From Reichenbachiella versicolor (GTDB lineage: Bacteria > Bacteroidota > Bacteroidia > Cytophagales > Cyclobacteriaceae), in NCBI RefSeq assembly GCF_003171675.1, contig NZ_QFZQ01000002.1:558001-622000 (forward strand): a stretch of 64,000 bases of DNA, given 5' to 3'. Every line of letters starts with the position of its first letter. The stretch's first letter is position 1. A program made the position numbers and the translations under genes. The notes beneath the pieces were generated by a model. It did not search any database and was not told the DNA's origin. It saw only the letters and a program-made list of their open reading frames with translations. Below, one piece after another: positions 9,842 through 19,513 of the stretch.

Positions 9842-10753
9842 TCAACAACAAATTCCAAAAGCAAACGCAGCAACTGGCATAAGAATCGTTTCATCATTTG
9901 TTGGCGAACTTAGGTACAGAATATAAGAGCCTCCATACCCTGTATCAAATATAAAATCATCTATACCATCCCCATCTAAATCTCCCTTCCATTGAATACT
10001 TTCTATTTTTCCAACTGGAGTTCTAATTCTCTGTTTAAGTGTTTTCCAAACGATGAGTAATTCACCTTCATCGTTAATTTTATACTCTGATGATAGTAAG
10101 TCTGCATCAGGGTTTTCTTGCTTAGAAAATGAGCCTAAACGAAATGAATCTTTGATTTGAACATTATCCTTTAGGTCTAACTCCGTACCAAACATGAACA
10201 AAGGCTGAATATCGGATTTTACGTATGTTACAAAAGTTGATATTTCACCATCTCCAAAATAGTGCAGTAGTTGTACCTTTTTAATCAAAAACCCGCTATC
10301 CTCTTTATATACGCCAAACCACTTTATTTTTGGATTGGAATTCACATAAACAGAACAAGCGTCACCTGGGAAATACAACCCGAAACTTTCATCAAAATCA
10401 GATTCTCGAATATTTGAATTAAGTGAAATAAATGAACTATAAACATAGCCTATTACTCCTTTGTATAATGCTTTGACCCATTTCCCTTTTAAATATATCG
10501 ATGTTTGATTTCCTTGATAGTCTATGAATCCATGAGCTTTTACAGAGTCTGTATGCTCTGTATATTCAATGACTTTAAATGACTTTAAGAATGGAATTTT
10601 ATATATAACCTTTGAGTTTAATGTAGGAGATGTCCTAAAATTTATTCCAACTGGAGCAATAACCTTAGCAAATTGTTCTTGCTTGTAGGTTTGAGCTTTT
10701 AAATGTTCATTTAAAATCAAGAAGAAAAAGAGACTTGCAAATATTACCCTCAT
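9842..10753 (-). CDS. Secreted SH3-domain protein, probable terminal cassette gene
   Basis: The protein has 303 residues with a cleavable signal peptide (hydrophobic stretch FASLFFFLILN, then cleavage near AQT). A bacterial SH3-like domain follows at about 28-125, carrying the NFRTSPTLNSKVI pattern and a later GVIGYVYSSFI pattern. The C-terminal half contains DLDGDGIDDF, an FG-GAP/EF-hand-like calcium-binding motif, and the chain ends in CC. It probably acts in the envelope or outside the cell; its substrate is unknown. The start codon lies 27 bp after the attC-like R' box at 10780-10786, so the gene may be the last cassette of a small array. No attC-like site was found after its own stop. 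Confidence 0.8.
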   Translation of the reverse strand: MRVIFASLFFFLILNEHLKAQTYKQEQFAKVIAPVGINFRTSPTLNSKVIYKIPFLKSFKVIEYTEHTDSVKAHGFIDYQGNQTSIYLKGKWVKALYKGVIGYVYSSFISLNSNIRESDFDESFGLYFPGDACSVYVNSNPKIKWFGVYKEDSGFLIKKVQLLHYFGDGEISTFVTYVKSDIQPLFMFGTELDLKDNVQIKDSFRLGSFSKQENPDADLLSSEYKINDEGELLIVWKTLKQRIRTPVGKIESIQWKGDLDGDGIDDFIFDTGYGGSYILYLSSPTNDETILMPVAAFAFGICC

Positions 10754-10779
10754 AGATTTAGATTATTTGATATTATTCT

Positions 10780-10957
10780 GATTAACCATGACAGTTGTGG
10801 GCCGTTTGTTATGTAGTTTATTTCTGTACGAATATAGTCTAACCTTCGATTCGACTAATACTTTTTTGATTTACCATGAAGCTTATTTTAGATTCGAAAG
10901 GGATTTAACGTTTCCTTTACTTCTGAAACGCCGTTCAGAAATCATCGATTGTTATTT
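10780..10957 (-). repeat. attC-like recombination site A
   Basis: On the minus strand the site begins with R'' AAATAAC, which overlaps the stop codon of the gene at 10952. Next come the 5-nt spacer AATCG and an L'' region starting ATGAT. A conserved interior (TAAATCAAAAA, GGTTAGACTATATTC) leads to AAACTACATAACAAACGGCC and a final R' GTTAATC. The box-spacer-box layout and the 178-bp length are those of integron attC sites. The interior matches sites B, C and D. The R''/R' pairing with its own cassette start could not be confirmed (best candidate 12273-12279, 5 of 7). Confidence 0.6.
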
Positions 10958-12007
10958 ACTTCTTTTATCAAGAATTTGCTGAGCAGCTTCAATGGCATAC
11001 TCTGCATAATAATCATCTCTTTTGATTATTTCTTCCAGTTTTCCTGTTTCATAGTCTTTGAATTTGTCTAGAAATTCTTGTTTCTTAGATTCCTTCCTAT
11101 TGGCTTTTTCTTTTTTCTGTTTGGAAGTCAGTATTTCGAAAGAAAGTTTAGGGTACAAAACCTGCTCAGTTTGATAGTTGTGTTGAATTAAGCTCACAAG
11201 GTCCATAGGAGAAATTGTTAAATGCGTAATTATATAGTTCCCCTTTCGAGATTTAATCAGGGTGTAAGTATGTTGATCAAATACCCGTTGGTCATCAGGT
11301 GTTTTTATGATTTTAATAGAAGTTATCTCTGATTTATGTATTTGATGAATTATGCCGTTTCTATCAATGATCAATTTCTTTTCCTGTGGTAAGTAGTTTA
11401 TTTTTTGTCTACTATCATTGTTCCAGTATGAAAGGTTCAGTAAAGTACTGGGAAGAATTGCAACTAAACAAAGAAGCGTAAGAACTCCTATCATGGTTAG
11501 ATCATAGTTTTCAGCAAGAGTAAAGATCGTTATTGGAACAAACATGAATAACAGAGGCAAGAACATGTCTCCTTTTTCCCTAGAAAACTCAATTTCAACT
11601 TTCTCAAAATCCTTAACACTCTGGTTAACATCAAATAGCTCAAGAGTTTCATCAATGGAAGAAGAAAAAAATTGCTCAATTAATTCGTTCACCGAAATAC
11701 TTGATCTTACATCGAACGAGTCATTTGATACACTTAGGCTACCACATTTATCATCATTTTTATAGTAAACATAAAAACCGTAACTATTCAAAGAGGAAAT
11801 TGATAAGAAGTGTTCGTCCGATAAGTAAAAATAGATAGTTGGAGAAGTTGAAGATAAATTTTCCTGTCGGCGTCGTTCTACTTTTTCATACTGCTCCTCC
11901 CAAGGGAATTCTGAGTAAAGGGCAATTGCAGTACTATAATTTAAATCGACTTCTCTTTTCTCAATATGTTCAGGATCAAAGTCGGCATTTTGGTATCCAA
12001 AGGTCAT
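10952..12007 (-). CDS. Orphan membrane protein with PH-like domain, cassette cargo
   Basis: About 351 residues if started at the ATG at 12007; the frame can be extended to a TTG at 12022, which is less likely. There is no signal peptide. The first ~145 residues are soluble and mixed alpha/beta. Two transmembrane helices follow at about 148-195 (LPLLFMFVPITIFTL and GVLTLLCLVAILPSTLL). Next is a beta-rich stretch of about 100 residues resembling a PH-like or DUF-type beta-sandwich (ITSIKIIKTPDDQRVFD), and then a Lys/Glu-rich helical tail. The stop codon lies inside attC-like site A, as is usual for integron cassettes. I do not recognise the family and assign no function. Confidence 0.7.
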   Translation of the reverse strand: MTFGYQNADFDPEHIEKREVDLNYSTAIALYSEFPWEEQYEKVERRRQENLSSTSPTIYFYLSDEHFLSISSLNSYGFYVYYKNDDKCGSLSVSNDSFDVRSSISVNELIEQFFSSSIDETLELFDVNQSVKDFEKVEIEFSREKGDMFLPLLFMFVPITIFTLAENYDLTMIGVLTLLCLVAILPSTLLNLSYWNNDSRQKINYLPQEKKLIIDRNGIIHQIHKSEITSIKIIKTPDDQRVFDQHTYTLIKSRKGNYIITHLTISPMDLVSLIQHNYQTEQVLYPKLSFEILTSKQKKEKANRKESKKQEFLDKFKDYETGKLEEIIKRDDYYAEYAIEAAQQILDKRSK

Positions 12008-12344
12008 GTTCAAATAGGTCAATTCGTATTAGTTACAGTATAATACCAGAATTGATGACAATATCACCAATTCACAATGGATTTGTTATTTATAGTATCA
12101 AATTTTTGTCTTATCGTAAAGGCTACCAAGAATTAAGGCAAATTCAAATAGCCACATTAATCGCTTCTTACTTCGAATACATGCTATGAATAGATTAAAT
12201 AGGTTATCTGAAGCCTTCTGAAGAATGACTCGAAATTTAAAGTGAAACCACCTACTATATTCCGTAACGAAACACTAACTGTTAAAACAATTGGTGCAAT
12301 TATAATATGACTTTCATAAAACATGTGTTTCCGAATAGATTCCG

Positions 12345-12662
12345 AAAAAATATGCGTAAAACATTTTTAAAAAAAATTATGCGTGGATGGTGTCAAAAAG
12401 AATATGCGTAAAAAGGTTTTTGAAAAAATTATGCGTGACACGAAAAACGTTTTACGCATAAAAATTTGAAAAATTATTTTTTATGCGTGACCACCTAGTG
12501 CATAAAAATATGCACAACCATCCTACGCATAAAAATATGCACGACCCCTTTACGCATATATGCGTGGTTGTCTTTTGATAATATGCGTAAGTGAAAAAAT
12601 TCAATCACGCATAATTTTTTGCAGACGAAAAAAATATGCGTAACCGAAAAATCTTTTCACGC
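12345..12662. repeat. ATATGCGTG word cluster 1
   Basis: About 13 copies of TATGCGT or its reverse complement ACGCATA, plus three TGCAC/GTGCA variants, occur in about 320 bp. They are separated by A/T-rich spacers of 12-30 bp. Some neighbours are head-to-head (ACGCATATATGCGT). Spacing is irregular, so this is not CRISPR. The 12008-13108 spacer contains no convincing gene. The same word builds the cluster at 60085-60380. Confidence 0.8.
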
Positions 12663-12734
12663 ATAATCTAACCCACGATTGATTTCACTTTTCTATTGAA
12701 TCTGATTAGCAGACTGAAGTTCCGACTACTGAGC

Positions 12735-12850
12735 ATTCGTCATCTTTATTTGATTAAAGATCTATCTCTGGATCGTATAGCCCTTTGGAATGGTACGGAT
12801 TCTTCCTATCGTCAGAATGACTTGACAACCACTTATATCATACGGGCATC
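12735..12850. repeat. Direct repeat upstream of the CPBP operon
   Basis: The 42 bp at 12798-12839 are identical to 14798-14839. The wider ~110 bp (TGGAATGGTAC core, GGATCG, TAGCC) is also similar. The two copies are in direct orientation with an offset of exactly 2000 bp, and they enclose the three-gene operon 13109-14631. Confidence 0.8.
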
Positions 12851-13108
12851 CATTATGTTCTAAGTCTTTTGAAGACTAGCTTTTCACCTTCAATTTTGAG
12901 CATCGTTATACAAGAAATGAAAACAACAAAGTCACCCCTGCTCTATCCGTTTAGCTTCAATTATCTAACCAATATCTGAAACAGATACTCTTTCCAAACA
13001 ACGATCAAAAACAATCGAACTTGATACTTGCTATCAGCTTAATATTTTTAAAAAATTATTGTTTTTCAATAATTATTAATACAATTGTTATCGAATAACG
13101 ATAATAAA

Positions 13109-13945
13109 ATGACAAATAAGTTAGATTCTCCAAAAGTATGGTTCATACTTTTAGCAATAGTAATTCAGTTCATTTTGATGCAAGGATCTCAGATTCTGTT
13201 AATTGAAATAATACAATTAATAAATCCGAATATAGACCGAATGAACCCCACCGTATTCATACCTATTAGAGTCTTTGGTCACATTGTTGGAATGCTCGTT
13301 ATACTTTTGGTTGCCTATCTAATCTCATTAAAAAGAAGAATATCATTAGGTAAACAATTCGGACTTCAGTTCCCCCCTTTACTCAAATGGCAAGTTTTCA
13401 TTCTTGGTATTTCGTCACTGGCCATTGCATCTCTGGCAGGAAGAATCGCTCAAGCGATGTTTGGCTTACCAGAAATTGAACAAAAAACCCTGTCTTTCTT
13501 AGAACAGCTAAGTCCTTTAACAATGGTAGTTCACGTTTTAATCACGGCTCTATTTGCAGGTTTTTTCGAGGAGATTACTTTCAGAGGTTTTATTCAGAGG
13601 CACTTGAGTAAGAGAGTTGGCGTGATTTGGGCTATATTGATTTCGGGCTTGATGTTTGGTTTGGTTCATATTGCTCCATACGGAATCGTATTGTCAACTT
13701 TGATGGGAATATGGTTTGGGATAGTAGTCTGGCGAGTAGGTTCGATATGGCCTACAATATGGGGGCATATTTTTATCAACGGCTTTAACAGTTTCTATAT
13801 GTCAGGCAAGTATGTTTTGGGTTTTCCGGAAACCCCTTCACTAATTTTGCAATGGACATTAGGGGTAATATCATTTTCAGCATTACTTTATTCTATATGG
13901 CTTTTATGGAGAACCAGTCTTCCTCTTTCAGAAAACACTAAATAA
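13109..13945 (+). CDS. CPBP family intramembrane metalloprotease
   Basis: The protein has 278 residues from the ATG at 13109; a TTG eight codons upstream is less likely. It has about seven or eight transmembrane helices. The Abi/CPBP signature is complete: EEITFR in the fourth-fifth helix region, FGLVHI, and HIFINGFNSF near the C-terminus, supplying the Glu, His and Asn ligands of this family. Family members cleave substrates within the membrane or confer bacteriocin self-immunity. The gene is followed 7 bp later by a DUF2975 membrane protein and then a small XRE regulator, all co-oriented. The trio lies between two identical 42-bp direct repeats, suggesting a module gained or duplicated as a unit. 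Confidence 0.9.
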   Translation: MTNKLDSPKVWFILLAIVIQFILMQGSQILLIEIIQLINPNIDRMNPTVFIPIRVFGHIVGMLVILLVAYLISLKRRISLGKQFGLQFPPLLKWQVFILGISSLAIASLAGRIAQAMFGLPEIEQKTLSFLEQLSPLTMVVHVLITALFAGFFEEITFRGFIQRHLSKRVGVIWAILISGLMFGLVHIAPYGIVLSTLMGIWFGIVVWRVGSIWPTIWGHIFINGFNSFYMSGKYVLGFPETPSLILQWTLGVISFSALLYSIWLLWRTSLPLSENTK

Positions 13946-13952
13946 TTAGCAG

Positions 13953-14423
13953 ATGGACAAAATCAAATTCCTCAGTCGTTCACTATTGATTGTAAATATT
14001 TTACTCATAACCGCGTTAGTTGCTCAAATCATCATTTTTGTTATTTCTGGTCTAATAGATCCAGGTGTCGTTGAAGACAAAATGTTTGGTATCTTTCATC
14101 ATTTGATCCAAGCCATACAAGTATTTCTACTACTTATTGGACTGTGGAACGTACAACAAGGGCTGCAACGGATGGTGAGGTCTGGTTTGTACAATATAGA
14201 CACTCAAAAAAAATCAAGAAAGGGAGGTACATTATTAATTTTGTTTGGAATGGTGAGTATAATACTCAATCTAATTCGAATATCAGAAACCAATTTAAGC
14301 GATCTAGTTGGTCATTTGGTTCAAAATGTTTTCACAGGTTTAGTGGGTATAGGTTTGCTAGTATTCTCTGAATTTGTAAAAAACGGAATTGTCCTTAAAG
14401 AAGATGTTGATTTAACAATATAG
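13953..14423 (+). CDS. DUF2975 family membrane protein
   Basis: The protein has 156 residues and four predicted transmembrane segments (about 9-33, 48-68, 88-108, 120-145). That is the usual size and topology of DUF2975 proteins, which commonly pair with a small YozG-type HTH regulator. Here the HTH gene starts 1 bp after this stop, giving tight translational coupling. The biochemical role is unknown. In an operon with an intramembrane protease it may be a membrane sensor, substrate or immunity partner, which is inference. Confidence 0.85.
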   Translation: MDKIKFLSRSLLIVNILLITALVAQIIIFVISGLIDPGVVEDKMFGIFHHLIQAIQVFLLLIGLWNVQQGLQRMVRSGLYNIDTQKKSRKGGTLLILFGMVSIILNLIRISETNLSDLVGHLVQNVFTGLVGIGLLVFSEFVKNGIVLKEDVDLTI

Positions 14424-14424
14424 C

Positions 14425-14631
14425 ATGCCGATAGTCGTCAATCTGGATGCCATGCTATCCAGAAAAAACATAAAGAGTAAAGAGCTAGCAGAAATAATTG
14501 GAATAACCACTGCAAACCTTTCAATTCTAAAATCAGGAAAAGCTAGAGCGATAAGATTCTCAACGCTTGAGGCGATTTGTAAAGCATTAGACTGTCAACC
14601 TGCTGATATCTTAGAGTTCGTTGATGAATGA
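14425..14631 (+). CDS. Small XRE/YozG-type HTH regulator
   Basis: The protein has 68 residues and is almost entirely one Cro/C1 helix-turn-helix (KSKELAEIIGITTANLSIL for helices 2-3, then STLEAICKALDCQPADILEF). This form regularly accompanies DUF2975 genes. It probably autoregulates the operon 13109-14631, of which it is the last gene. Confidence 0.93.
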   Translation: MPIVVNLDAMLSRKNIKSKELAEIIGITTANLSILKSGKARAIRFSTLEAICKALDCQPADILEFVDE

Positions 14632-14736
14632 CAGTTGACAATATCTCTTGTTGTTTTGGAGTCTACTCAGAGGTACTCGATAAGTTATTTAGAAAGCAAT
14701 TAGTTCAAGAGCCGAGGTAACCCAGCTACTATTCAT

Positions 14737-14876
14737 TCATCTTATTGACACACGGAAAGACTTATCTGCGGATCGAATAGCCTTTTGGAATGGCACAGAT
14801 TCTTCCTATCGTCAGAATGACTTGACAACCACTTATATCCTACGGTCATCCTGACGCAAGGAAGGATCTATCAGCA
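14737..14876. repeat. Direct repeat downstream of the CPBP operon
   Basis: This is the second copy of the repeat at 12735-12850, with a perfect 42-bp core at 14798-14839. It continues into CGCAAGGAAGGATCTATC, a phrase also present near 9650. The 14632-15022 spacer otherwise shows no gene. Confidence 0.8.
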
Positions 14877-15022
14877 CATCATAGCAGTGCTTACTCTGAC
14901 AAATTTCCTCCTAGTACCTCCTCACGATAGTTGTTTTTAGTTCCCTATTTACTAGTCAAAATGTAACGATCTTACCGACCTAAAGTCCAATATTTTAAAC
15001 CTAAAGGGTTACAGACCAACGG

Positions 15023-18000
15023 CTACACTACTTCTAGTGATGCTGACTCATTATATTCTGTTGGGCATACATTGAATCGTTTTCGGAAGCAGGATGTAAA
15101 ATAGGCTGGGTCTTTAAACCCTACCATGAAGGACAGTTCTTTTATGGACACCACATTTCTCTTGAGTATATCAGCTGCTCGATCTATTCGGTAGTTTCTA
15201 ATTACCAAACTGACCGAGGTACTTGTACAGCTTTTGACTTGGCGATATAGCACCGAACGACTCAATCCCAATTCTTGAGCCAAAATATCTGGGGACAGTT
15301 CAGGATTGGTTATGTTCTTTTCTATTATTTCATACAGTTCCTTGACAAAGGTTTTGTCCTTCTGTGAGTTGAGTATTTCTTTTGGGATGATGGGAGCCTC
15401 TTCATATTTTACTTTTAAGAGCCTTTGTCGAGCTATCATATTCGACATCCTTGCTTGAAGTATATCGATGTTAAAGGGTTTAGCGACATAGTCATCTGCT
15501 CCATGAGACAATCCATCTAAGATGCTTTGGTTTTCAGTTTTAGCAGTCAACATGACTATCGGAATATGAGCAGTCTCGGCATTCTCTTTAAGAGTTTTAC
15601 ATACCTCATTCCCATTTTTACCGGGCATCATGACATCACAAAGAATCACATCTGGCAAGTGACGCTCTGCCATTAATAAACCCTCATCACCATTTTGAGC
15701 TTGATGAACGTGATAATACTTACTGAGACTCGAATAGATATAACTTCGAATGTCCTCACTATCATCTATGACCAATACACTTGGTCGATCTAGAAGAATA
15801 GAAGTGTCTTTTGGTATCTCAATGGTTCGTAGATTGGTAGGCATTACTGTATCTCCAACGGCAATAGGCTCGCTTTTCAACAGTTCATGTTCGAGATATT
15901 GTTTAGCATCTATCGGTACCCAAACGATAAACTTATTGCCTTGTTCTTGATGACTATCCAGATGAACATACCCTTTATGAATCAATGTTAATTGTAGTAC
16001 CATAGACAGGCCAATTCCTGTACCTGGCTCGTCAGTATCTGTATATTTGGATTGATAAAATCTATCAAATACTCGATCCTTCAAATGGTCAGGTATTCCT
16101 TTTCCATTATCCTCTACACTGATACGTAAGTATCGATCCTCTTTATTATCCGAGAGTTCTACCTTCTTAGCTAGAAGAGTGTCTTTTCTAGGTCTGGTAA
16201 GTTCGGCTGAGACGGTAATCTCTCCATTTTCTGGTGTGAACTTGACAGCATTGGAGATCAAATTATAAAGTACTTTTTCAAGTTTATCTCGATCGACAAT
16301 ACCGCTAGTTTCTTTCTTGATGGAGATGTTCAGCAAGTACTGTATGTTTTTTCTTTCTGCTTTGAAGACAAAGCTCTTATAGATATGTTCTACGAAAGTA
16401 CTGAGGTCAGTCTGCGAGGCTCGCAGCTTGGTAAAACCTGCGTCTAATTGATAAAAATCTAGGAGCTGATTGACTAGCCGCAGGAGTCTGTTAGCATTTC
16501 GATCAATGAGATTGAGCATCTCATTCTGTCTTGAGTTATCGATCGCATGGCGCTTCAGCTCTTGCAGTGGCCCCAATATAAGTGTCAAAGGAGTACGTAA
16601 TTCATGGGATACGTTCGCAAAAAAACGAATCTTCATCTCATCTAGCTCCAGTTTATGACTTAGATATATCCTCTGAAGTACTGACCGTCGAATCAATGCT
16701 ACAAGTATGATAAATACTACGACGTATAGGATATAAGCCCATGTCGTCTGCCAAAATGGTGGCAAGATTTTGATACCTAGTCTGGTAATTTCTTTATTCC
16801 ATATCCCATCATTGTTGGAAGCCATCACCTTGAATGTATAACTACCCGGAGGGACATTTGTAAAGTTGGCTTCTCTTTGATTTCCAAAATCAATCCACTC
16901 GTCTCGAAATCCATCGAGCTTAATTCTATAATTGTTTCGAAGGGGATTGATGTAATTAAGTCCTGTGAAGGATATGGAGAAAAAATTCTGATCATGATTC
17001 AAGATTAAATCTGTAGTAGCGGCTAGATGTTTATCTAAAATTCCTAATTCGTCTCCTGGCAATACTTCTTTTCCAAAGAGTTTGAACTGGGAAAGAAAAA
17101 CAGGAGGCTTGAAAGTATTGTCCCTGATCTGAATAGGGAAAAAACTGGTGAGACCATTCTTCCCTCCGAAATGCAACTGCCCATTGAAACTTTTGAAACT
17201 GGCTGTGGGGAAAAACTCGTTGGACTGAAGTCCGTCTTCTTCGTAGTAGTTTTTGAATAGTAGAGAGTCAAATACAAACTTTGACAAACCATTATTCGTC
17301 CCGATCCATAGCGAACCTTCATTGTCTTGCTCTATCGACCTGATTGAATTATTAGGAAGACCGTCTTTGGTGGTGAAAACTTTGAATCCTCTTAAGGAAT
17401 CCAAGTACAGGTTTAGTCCATTGTCCGTTCCTAGCCAGATTCTACCTTTTAGATCTTCAAAGACTACACGGACATTGTTGTGACTCAAGTTGCTGTTTTC
17501 TCTGAAAAAGGAATGGAAATCTTCGGCTTCGGGGTACAATACGCTGATCCCAGTGACAGACGCTGCCCAAATTCGATCGTGGGTATCCACCATTACATCG
17601 TTCACCCAGTTGCTAGACAACGTATGGGCAAGGTCTGGATAGACTGTTTGATACTTCGTGACTTTCTCTCGTTTGTCATAGCAGACAATTCCCTTACCAT
17701 GAATGGCTAGCCAAAGATTCCCTCTGCTATCCTCCGCTATCGCTCTCAGGTCATTGCCTAGTATACCGCCCAGTGCTACAAAACGACCATTGGCTTCATC
17801 ATATCGGTGTAATCCTTTTTCATAAGTCCCAGCCCAAATTGTGCCTTGCTTATCTTCATAAATAGTAAAAACTGATCCATCGTCACCGACTTTTAGTGTG
17901 AGTGCAGGACCATAATGTACTTTATTCTGGTCTTGGATCAAGTCTATTCCCGAAGTGTAATACCCTATCCATAACCTACCTCTAGAATCTTGATGAAGGG

Positions 18001-19294
18001 TTGAAATTCGGTTCTTGGTCAATAATGAATGATCGCTGGACGTGTGCTTATAATGTTCAAAAGGTTGACCATTGATCCGTATGTTCACTCCTCCCTGATA
18101 AGATCCAATCCAAAGATTTCCTTGATTGTCTTCATAGAGTGTACTCACCGTTTCTGAAAGTAGGCCTTTGTCATTGTTGGGTGTAATGGTGTATTGGTTA
18201 AAACTGTTGCTAATCGAATTAAAAAGCCCAAGTCCTTTATCGTTACCTATCCAGAGATTGGATTTTTGATCTTTGAGTATACTCTTGATGTCATTGGATG
18301 CCCAGTGGATTTCATATTTTTTGATGTCATTGTTTTCTAGATTCAATCTATTGAGCCCACCACTTTTGGTACCTATCCAGAGTACTTTATCATCAAACAA
18401 TAGACTTGAAATTTCATTGGAGCTAATTTTTGAATTGGACATATCTAATCTTTGATGAACCTTACCATCGAAGAAATAAAGAAGACCGTCTTGTTCTGTC
18501 CCTATCCATAAACCGCCTCGTTGGTCGGCCTTTAGTACCCGTATGGCTTGTCCAAAATTGCCTACTTCACAGGCACTAATAATCTGATGAAAATCAAAAG
18601 TATCTCTATCTGTTACGTGCTCTTTGAGGTATTGACCAAACCAATGTTCATCAATAAAAACAGTGTCAACCAATTCAGTCAATGCGGCTCTCAATGATTC
18701 TGGCCAATTGATCTGACCGGCATACGCAACGGTCTTTGGTGTGATTTTCAATATCCGCTGATAGAGAAACCGCTCGAATTTTTCTTCTTGACGACAGAAT
18801 TTATTCAATCCCATCATAGTAGCTACCCATAGGTCACCTCTGGAGTCTTCAGTGATCGAAGTGACGTAGTCGAAGTTGATGGAATGGGCATCATAAATGT
18901 CAAAATGGTAATTGTGAAATGTATTTGTTTCTCTTTCGTATCTGCTTAGACCATTGTTTTCGGTTCCTATCCACAATTGTCCAAACCGATCTGTGTATAA
19001 ACAGGTGATGGAATTGTCTGGTAAACTTTTAGGGTTTTCGAACTCATTCCGATAGGTCTGAACTTGATATCCATCGTAGCGATTGAGACCGTCTACGGTT
19101 CCTATCCACAGAAACCCATGACTGTCTTGCATAAAACATGTGACGTCACTGCTTGAAAGACCGTCCGACTGCGTCAAGTGAGAAAACTTTAACTCGGCTG
19201 TCTGGCTCTTAGTTATTCGTGGCAATATGCTTACTGTAGCACATAGTAGAATAGCGCGCACTAACACACTATTGCGTTTAAAAAAGGTTGACAT
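15023..19294 (-). CDS. Hybrid two-component system regulator (Reg_prop / Y_Y_Y / HisKA / REC / AraC)
   Basis: The protein has 1423 residues and an N-terminal hydrophobic signal. A two-bladed set of Reg_prop repeats (many DSRGxLWIGT-type motifs) spans about 35-780 and forms a periplasmic sensor. A Y_Y_Y domain follows at about 785-845, with one transmembrane helix at about 849-870. The kinase has its phosphoacceptor His at 897 in VSHELRTP, and the HATPase motifs DNGKGIP and GTGIGLSM. The receiver has its phosphoacceptor Asp at 1220 (LCDVMMPG), and an AraC-type HTH occupies about 1320-1415. Such HTCS proteins sense oligosaccharides and activate glycan-degradation genes. It lies between the two cellulose-targeted genes and is co-oriented with them, so cellulose or cello-oligosaccharide sensing is a reasonable inference. 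The insert around residues 185-240 of the propeller is unlike the repeats beside it. Confidence 0.96.
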   Translation of the reverse strand: MSTFFKRNSVLVRAILLCATVSILPRITKSQTAELKFSHLTQSDGLSSSDVTCFMQDSHGFLWIGTVDGLNRYDGYQVQTYRNEFENPKSLPDNSITCLYTDRFGQLWIGTENNGLSRYERETNTFHNYHFDIYDAHSINFDYVTSITEDSRGDLWVATMMGLNKFCRQEEKFERFLYQRILKITPKTVAYAGQINWPESLRAALTELVDTVFIDEHWFGQYLKEHVTDRDTFDFHQIISACEVGNFGQAIRVLKADQRGGLWIGTEQDGLLYFFDGKVHQRLDMSNSKISSNEISSLLFDDKVLWIGTKSGGLNRLNLENNDIKKYEIHWASNDIKSILKDQKSNLWIGNDKGLGLFNSISNSFNQYTITPNNDKGLLSETVSTLYEDNQGNLWIGSYQGGVNIRINGQPFEHYKHTSSDHSLLTKNRISTLHQDSRGRLWIGYYTSGIDLIQDQNKVHYGPALTLKVGDDGSVFTIYEDKQGTIWAGTYEKGLHRYDEANGRFVALGGILGNDLRAIAEDSRGNLWLAIHGKGIVCYDKREKVTKYQTVYPDLAHTLSSNWVNDVMVDTHDRIWAASVTGISVLYPEAEDFHSFFRENSNLSHNNVRVVFEDLKGRIWLGTDNGLNLYLDSLRGFKVFTTKDGLPNNSIRSIEQDNEGSLWIGTNNGLSKFVFDSLLFKNYYEEDGLQSNEFFPTASFKSFNGQLHFGGKNGLTSFFPIQIRDNTFKPPVFLSQFKLFGKEVLPGDELGILDKHLAATTDLILNHDQNFFSISFTGLNYINPLRNNYRIKLDGFRDEWIDFGNQREANFTNVPPGSYTFKVMASNNDGIWNKEITRLGIKILPPFWQTTWAYILYVVVFIILVALIRRSVLQRIYLSHKLELDEMKIRFFANVSHELRTPLTLILGPLQELKRHAIDNSRQNEMLNLIDRNANRLLRLVNQLLDFYQLDAGFTKLRASQTDLSTFVEHIYKSFVFKAERKNIQYLLNISIKKETSGIVDRDKLEKVLYNLISNAVKFTPENGEITVSAELTRPRKDTLLAKKVELSDNKEDRYLRISVEDNGKGIPDHLKDRVFDRFYQSKYTDTDEPGTGIGLSMVLQLTLIHKGYVHLDSHQEQGNKFIVWVPIDAKQYLEHELLKSEPIAVGDTVMPTNLRTIEIPKDTSILLDRPSVLVIDDSEDIRSYIYSSLSKYYHVHQAQNGDEGLLMAERHLPDVILCDVMMPGKNGNEVCKTLKENAETAHIPIVMLTAKTENQSILDGLSHGADDYVAKPFNIDILQARMSNMIARQRLLKVKYEEAPIIPKEILNSQKDKTFVKELYEIIEKNITNPELSPDILAQELGLSRSVLYRQVKSCTSTSVSLVIRNYRIDRAADILKRNVVSIKELSFMVGFKDPAYFTSCFRKRFNVCPTEYNESASLEVV

Positions 19295-19455
19295 AATTCA
19301 GCTGGTTTTAGTTGGAGGTGCGTATGCCCCTCTTCCATAGAAGATACTAGATTTTTATCTGCTTCCCCAGCTGTCAAGTGACTATGTCATGTATTGATGT
19401 ATTTACCCTCCTTATTAGTCCTATTACCCCTAGTATTTTTCTTTAGAGTCAAAAC

Positions 19456-19486
19456 AAAAAAAGGCCAGAAGTACTAGCTTCTGACC
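19456..19486 (-). terminator. Terminator of the GH9-GH48 cellulase gene
   Basis: On the minus strand GGTCAGAAG pairs with CTTCTGGCC (one G-T wobble) around a 6-nt loop, followed by seven T. It starts about 28 bp after the stop at 19514. Confidence 0.85.
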
Positions 19487-19513
19487 CTCTTTGAATACAA
19501 AATAAAACTTCAA

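Noticed and set aside
10788-10982. 64-residue plus-strand frame over the attC-like site
   Set aside because: It is antisense to the recombination site and the end of the cassette gene. It has no family features.
12345-12662. CRISPR array
   Set aside because: Repeat words are 7-10 bp, occur in both orientations and have irregular 12-30 bp spacers. No cas genes are present.
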